This document shows, piece after piece, positions 46,944 through 50,639 of a stretch of DNA of 50,639 nt. Made by a program: the position numbers and the translations under genes. This DNA is from a virus. A model generated the notes under the pieces. The model was not told the origin of the DNA, did not search any database, and was given only the letters and a program-made list of their open reading frames with translations. The stretch spans positions 1 through 50,639 of IMG/VR virus record IMGVR_UViG_3300045999_000972; one strand, given 5' to 3'. Position 1 is the stretch's first letter; the number at the start of each line of letters is the position of its first letter.

Positions 46944-48820
46944 CAGGTATCTCCATAGTTCTCTGCGTGACCTGCTTCACAAGCCACTGGTAAGTCGGCA
47001 CACCAGCTAGGTGCGGTAGACATAATCGTGACAAGATGTTGCTCTGCCTCTGTCGCATGTGTCGCCGGGGCTGTGATGATAATTTCATCGTGTACTTGGA
47101 AAGCCACATGGTAGTGCCGACCAATGGCAGTCATCTGTTCGGACACCACGATACGAGCCATCGCTTGGATGATGTTCTCTGTGACCTTACCCCCATAGAT
47201 TTTTGTCCACGAGATGTCGGACACCTGACCACTCATCACCCTGTCAGTCACCGCCTTACGATATGTTCGTGCGTCACCGATGTACTCGTAGTTGCTTCCG
47301 TTGGCACGGAGCGCAGGGTATCGAATGTACAAACCGTTCGGCAGCCGTATGCCTTGCTCGTCATACGTCAACATCTTTGCGATTGAGCCTGTCTGTCGTG
47401 ACACGATACCACCCAGTGCGCTTCCACACTTCTGCCATAGGGCAACAATCTTGTGGTTCTTCTGTCGGTACAAGCGAACGATACGTTCTGCTTCGGCAAG
47501 TTCAATCTTCACACTGATACCGCCTTGCCCAATCTCTAGGGTACGTCTAAACTTCTCAGCACCCATGCCGTAGCCCAGTCCCAAGATGCAGGTCTTACCT
47601 ACGAACCGTTCAATCTTGTCAGCCTTCGTGACCTTGCGACCATAGACTTCAGATGCGAACTCACTATATACATCACGACCTTCGGCAAACGCACCGACCA
47701 AATCATGTTGCTCTGCTACCCAAGCTACCATGCGGGCCTCAATCTGTGACGAATCACATGCCACAAGAACTTGTCCGTTGGGTGCTTTCAATGCCCGTCG
47801 GATTGTGTTGTTCCCACGAGCGGGTAAGTTCTGCAAGTTCAGCTTATCCCCACCTGAGAACCTGCCTGTGTGCGCACCATAATAGTTGAGCATGATTGGC
47901 AGGCGACCGCGCTCGGACACACCAATCAAATTCTCGGTGCGAGTTTCTTCTAGAGTGGACTTCACGCCGAGCCTTGCGGCGACCGCAACCTGAACCTTCT
48001 CATTAGGATGTTCGAGAAGTTCGATGAACGCTTTGTCAGTCTTACCGAACGCAAATGTTTCCTTGCCTGTGCGTGCGCTCACCTTGGTTGGTGGCTCGAC
48101 CCCGAGGTTGGTGAGGTACTTCGCAAAGATTTGGTTACTCATCAACGTCTTGGTGATTGCTTCGTCACTGATACCAGTGAGTCCCATGTCAGTGATGAGG
48201 GTGCGCTTCCTTGTTTTGACTTCCTCAAGATGTTGCTCTAAGAGTTCCCTGTCAAGTTCAATGCTAGGCTCGGTGTACATGCGTAGCGTTTGGTCAATGA
48301 CCATCAACTCACTGGTTGGGAAACCCTTGCTCAGTTTCTTGAACAAGTTGTACGTTAACTCCACATCGTTCTTGCAGTACTCACCGTACCGTGCCATCTC
48401 GTCAGGTGTGAACGCAGATTTTCTTTTACCTAATGCGTTAAGAACTTCCTCGCCCTTCTGACCTAGCCCATAGTAGGTAGCCAGTGCTTTGAGTGAACCC
48501 CCCACAGTCATTTGGTGGAGTGGTCTTGCCATTGATAGAGTGTCGAGCCACAACTTTGGTTTGATTCCAAAGTGCCATGACAGGATAGCCCCATCGAACG
48601 CAGTATTGTGGCAAAGGATTGCCTTGTCGGTGTAGTCAAGACTGTTGAGGAACTTACCTACGTTGTCCCCCGAGTACCAGTCTGTCGGGTAGTTGTTGAC
48701 CTTGATGCCTACCCCGATGACCTCAAACAAATTGCTACGAACATACTGCTCGGTGGTCATCTTAGACAGGGAGTAGTCCTTGTCGTAGTAGGTTTCAAAG
48801 TCAATGGTTACGATGTCCAT
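46943..48820 (-). CDS. DNA polymerase, family A, with 3'-5' exonuclease
   Basis: 625 residues. Exonuclease: TIDFETYYD (Exo I, Asp/Glu near residue 6), ILCHNTAFDGAIL (Exo II), YCKNDVELTYNLF (Exo III). Polymerase: motif A VACDSSQIEARMVAW (about 347-361), motif B around KADKIERFVGKTCILGLGYG, motif C FQVHDEII (about 580). No 5'-3' exonuclease domain, as usual for replicative phage enzymes of this class. ATG 48820 is chosen over GTG 48826 because AGGA lies 7 nt upstream of it. Core of the replication operon. Confidence 0.93.
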   Translation of the reverse strand: MDIVTIDFETYYDKDYSLSKMTTEQYVRSNLFEVIGVGIKVNNYPTDWYSGDNVGKFLNSLDYTDKAILCHNTAFDGAILSWHFGIKPKLWLDTLSMARPLHQMTVGGSLKALATYYGLGQKGEEVLNALGKRKSAFTPDEMARYGEYCKNDVELTYNLFKKLSKGFPTSELMVIDQTLRMYTEPSIELDRELLEQHLEEVKTRKRTLITDMGLTGISDEAITKTLMSNQIFAKYLTNLGVEPPTKVSARTGKETFAFGKTDKAFIELLEHPNEKVQVAVAARLGVKSTLEETRTENLIGVSERGRLPIMLNYYGAHTGRFSGGDKLNLQNLPARGNNTIRRALKAPNGQVLVACDSSQIEARMVAWVAEQHDLVGAFAEGRDVYSEFASEVYGRKVTKADKIERFVGKTCILGLGYGMGAEKFRRTLEIGQGGISVKIELAEAERIVRLYRQKNHKIVALWQKCGSALGGIVSRQTGSIAKMLTYDEQGIRLPNGLYIRYPALRANGSNYEYIGDARTYRKAVTDRVMSGQVSDISWTKIYGGKVTENIIQAMARIVVSEQMTAIGRHYHVAFQVHDEIIITAPATHATEAEQHLVTIMSTAPSWCADLPVACEAGHAENYGDT

Positions 48821-48822
48821 TG

Positions 48823-49293
48823 TCACTTCCTTTCTATTATTGAAGTCATGCGCTTTTGTCTGCGCTCATTTTCTACAAGGGCAACTGCCCTCTCCATGTC
48901 TTTGATGGTGATGACTTCCATCTGTGCGTCATGCAATTCCATCAGGGTATTGAGTGCCTTCATCTCAACCCCCCATAGGACAAAGCGGTTGGTCTCAGCC
49001 CCCCTCCTTGCAATGTCGAGCAACGCAGTACTTCCATCTCGCAATACATCTTTGTAGTCAGTACCAAACCCCAAGCGATACAAGGCTTCAGTGATGTTCG
49101 ACATACTGATTAGCTTGTCCATGTCCTCACGAGTAGCCTTGCCCTGTGTAAGACTAGACATCGAGAGATGGTTCTTTATCTTTAGGTCAAGCAAGAAGCT
49201 ATCGTGCTTACCCACTGGGGTCATGCCCTCAAGCACATACCCCACTGGATTAACTAGCACTTTCTTTGGTCGGTACTTACTGCGCTTACGCAT
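48823..49293 (-). CDS. Hypothetical phage protein, 156 aa
   Basis: A basic N-terminus (MRKRSKYRPKKVLVNPVGYV), then helical throughout: DLKIKNHLSMSSLTQGKATR, EDMDKLISMSNITEALYRLG, ARRGAETNRFVLWGVEMKAL, and a final helix ERAVALVENERRQKRM. Starts in a TGATG overlap with the 36-residue membrane peptide and ends 2 nt before the polymerase start. Conserved-looking, but I cannot name a function. The coupling suggests a replication accessory role. Confidence 0.65.
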   Translation of the reverse strand: MRKRSKYRPKKVLVNPVGYVLEGMTPVGKHDSFLLDLKIKNHLSMSSLTQGKATREDMDKLISMSNITEALYRLGFGTDYKDVLRDGSTALLDIARRGAETNRFVLWGVEMKALNTLMELHDAQMEVITIKDMERAVALVENERRQKRMTSIIERK

Positions 49294-49403
49294 CAGCGTC
49301 TTTCAAAGTAGTAAAGGACAAGGCAGAAGATTACGAAAGCAACTACCAAAAACCCTATCCCCATCAGCATGAACTGAAAGCCAAAGATAATGGCATCAAT
49401 CAT
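49293..49403 (-). CDS. Tiny membrane peptide, 36 aa
   Basis: ATG 49401-49403 reads MIDAIIFGFQFMLMGIGFLV and continues with VAFVIFCLVLYYFERR to TGA 49293-49295: one long hydrophobic helix with a short charged end. It overlaps the DUF3310 gene by 8 nt and the 156-residue gene by one base. A GAGGTAA-type site lies upstream. The tight overlaps support translation. A membrane peptide inside a replication operon is notable. Confidence 0.5.
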   Translation of the reverse strand: MIDAIIFGFQFMLMGIGFLVVAFVIFCLVLYYFERR

Positions 49404-49818
49404 CGTTACCTCTTACCTCAACAAGTTTGTCGATGTAGTGACGTGCCTTCTTGATGTCATCAATCCCACCCTTAGCATCACAACGTGCAAGATATTTGAT
49501 TGCGTTACCACGCAAGAACCCTGCAAATTGTTCGGGTGTCATCCATGATTCCATTGCCTTCCAAGGTTGTACACCCATGTTCTTGTAGTGGTCGCCACCT
49601 ACCTGTAAGTTATCAGCCTTGTTGCTTGGCTTGAACTGCGTAACTGCATCAGTGATTTGGTCATTGACTTGACCTAGCATAGACCCACTAAGCACCCGCT
49701 TGCGTATGCCATACACCGATGGCATAGCTACCTTGAACTTAGCACCAACAACTTTAGGTACTGCACTTGGGTTTGCCAAGAAGTACTCTGCCACCTTCAT
49801 TGATTTAGATTTTTTCAT
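49396..49818 (-). CDS. DUF3310 protein (T7 gp1.7-like nucleotide kinase family), 140 aa
   Basis: N-terminal ~45 residues are basic and HTH-like (KKSKSMKVAEYFLANPSAVP; KVAMPSVYGIRKRVL). The C-terminal ~70 residues are the DUF3310 domain: VGGDHYKNMGVQPWKAMESW, FAGFLRGNAIKYLARCDAKG, GIDDIKKARHYIDKLVE. T7 gp1.7, with the same domain, phosphorylates nucleotides, so a role in nucleotide supply is likely. The added N-terminal DNA-binding-like part is uncommon for the family. Overlaps the 66-residue gene by ATGA. Confidence 0.8.
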   Translation of the reverse strand: MKKSKSMKVAEYFLANPSAVPKVVGAKFKVAMPSVYGIRKRVLSGSMLGQVNDQITDAVTQFKPSNKADNLQVGGDHYKNMGVQPWKAMESWMTPEQFAGFLRGNAIKYLARCDAKGGIDDIKKARHYIDKLVEVRGNDD

Positions 49819-50015
49819 TTGCCTTTTCCTACTGAGTTAAGCCATGCACATTCTTCTTCAAGCAGTTTGACCCGTGCATGTAATAGGTCAATTTCTTTTT
49901 GTTGTTCATGCCATGCGGCATCCCATACTTCTTTACTCCACCCACCATCATTCTCAGTAGCTACGCTACCAATGAAGTGGGAGTAAGCACCATCACGTTT
50001 GAGGGTATCAGTCAT
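49815..50015 (-). CDS. Small hypothetical protein, 66 aa
   Basis: The start is ATG 50013-50015 (MTDTLKRDGAYSHFIGSVAT), with GGAG 5 nt upstream, overlapping the preceding stop by one base. Trp-rich middle (GGWSKEVWDAAWHEQQKE) and a C-terminal heptad helix (LLHARVKLLEEECAWLNSVG). Small proteins with this shape are frequent in phage early operons; function unknown. Confidence 0.6.
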   Translation of the reverse strand: MTDTLKRDGAYSHFIGSVATENDGGWSKEVWDAAWHEQQKEIDLLHARVKLLEEECAWLNSVGKGK

Positions 50016-50639
50016 CACATCTCCTTAAGGTGGATTGTTTCCTTGTACACACCGAACTTACGGCGCAAGTCAAGACTGTATGTACTACACAGTCTGTCTG
50101 CTTCTGCTACTACCTCTTTGACAGTGATAGCAGTTTGATAATAGCCACGGCTTACCGACTTGATGATACCTTTGAGTAGGTCAGTAGGACATTCGCCATC
50201 TCTGAGTGAAGTGTATAGCATATCTTGCCATGCTTCACTGTTCCAGTCGGGTTGTTCCCAATCGTATCGGGAAACCCCTACTCGTTCTTTATCAACTTGT
50301 TGTATCAAAGATTCTAGTACACCCATACGAGCACGTACCTTGATAGCAGACTTGAACTTACGCAACTGTCGTAGCCATGTCAGTTTGTTCTCTTGGTCTA
50401 CCTCAGTATCTTTGAGTGAAGGCTTGGCATTGATAGGCTCATAGGTATTGAGGTCAAACTGTAAGCCATCAAATAGTTCGTATCCTTCTACATCTTTAAA
50501 GTAATGCCACGCATAGGGTTCACTCTTAACTTTCTTGTAGTCCTCATACTGGGGAGTAGGCTTGACCACATATCTACCAGTACCCTTACGCACCCACAAG
50601 AATGGGATAGCACGTTGCAATGCTTGGCTTAAGGTGTCC
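50015..50639 (-). CDS. Hypothetical phage protein, cut at the window edge
   Basis: The frame is open from the right edge (reading DTLSQALQRAIPFLWVRKGT) to TGA 50015-50017, giving at least 208 residues. An in-frame TTG at 50620 could start it, but no ribosome site is seen there, so the true start is probably outside. Content is charged and helical: LTWLRQLRKFKSAIKVRARM, GVLESLIQQVDKERVG, DRLCSTYSLDLRRKFGVYKE, after an aromatic N-terminal part (PYAWHYFKDVEGYELF). First gene seen of the replication operon. No family with a known function recognised. Confidence 0.65.
   Translation of the reverse strand, partial: DTLSQALQRAIPFLWVRKGTGRYVVKPTPQYEDYKKVKSEPYAWHYFKDVEGYELFDGLQFDLNTYEPINAKPSLKDTEVDQENKLTWLRQLRKFKSAIKVRARMGVLESLIQQVDKERVGVSRYDWEQPDWNSEAWQDMLYTSLRDGECPTDLLKGIIKSVSRGYYQTAITVKEVVAEADRLCSTYSLDLRRKFGVYKETIHLKEM

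Noticed and set aside
1-50639. tRNA genes, CRISPR arrays, insertion sequences, integrase/attachment sites
   Set aside because: No cloverleaf-like sequence, no spaced direct repeats of CRISPR type, no transposase or integrase motif, and almost no non-coding space to hold them.

Overview
The window looks like most of the genome of a tailed double-stranded DNA phage, probably short-tailed (podovirus-like) with a T7-like ejection-protein set. Evidence: terminase small and large subunits, portal, scaffold, HK97-type capsid, two head-tail adaptors, a block of fibre proteins with an S74 chaperone domain, a lysis cassette with an M15 peptidase and a 3-TM holin, then a gp13/14/15/16-like series ending in a 2,753-residue protein. 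No tape-measure gene, sheath or tail-tube series is visible. No integrase or RNA polymerase gene is visible either. An M15 endolysin, a GTA-type holin and a secreted Cys-rich protein suggest a Gram-negative host, perhaps an aquatic proteobacterium; that is inference.

Layout. (1) 1-2904, minus strand: small early-type genes, including a truncated AAA+ ATPase at the left edge, tiny membrane peptides, a zinc-ribbon protein and two paralogous 85/89-residue proteins, separated by rho-independent terminators. A 675-bp non-coding stretch (1599-2273) carries a promoter and a dense cluster of TTAGATT/AATCTAA heptamers, a candidate origin or operator array. (2) 3182-39318, plus strand: one long morphogenesis and lysis array. 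It starts from a promoter placed so that the terminase mRNA would be leaderless, is broken by a terminator plus new promoter at 5314-5378, and has UUCG hairpins on either side of the gene after the capsid. (3) 39315-50639, minus strand: a tightly overlapping replication operon (DUF3310 protein, family A DNA polymerase, Cas4/RecB-like nuclease, VRR-NUC nuclease, SF2 helicase, likely ssDNA-binding protein, HTH regulator, primase-helicase). It meets the giant ejection gene tail to tail with overlapping stop codons.

How the genes work together: the minus-strand operons supply regulation and a self-contained replisome (primase-helicase, polymerase with 3'-5' exonuclease, SSB-like protein, nucleases). 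The plus strand packages DNA, builds the capsid and short tail, delivers ejection proteins (lytic transglycosylase, giant MORN/metallopeptidase-like protein) and lyses the cell.

Most notable observation: a small gene with its own Shine-Dalgarno sequence, encoding a recognisable phage family (MPFKSxAQRKYLYA), lies entirely out of frame inside the giant ejection gene at 33617-33754. Both edge genes (AAA ATPase at 1; gene at 50639) are cut. Joining the two ends would give the ATPase a stop after about three more codons, so the window is not evidently a closed circle.
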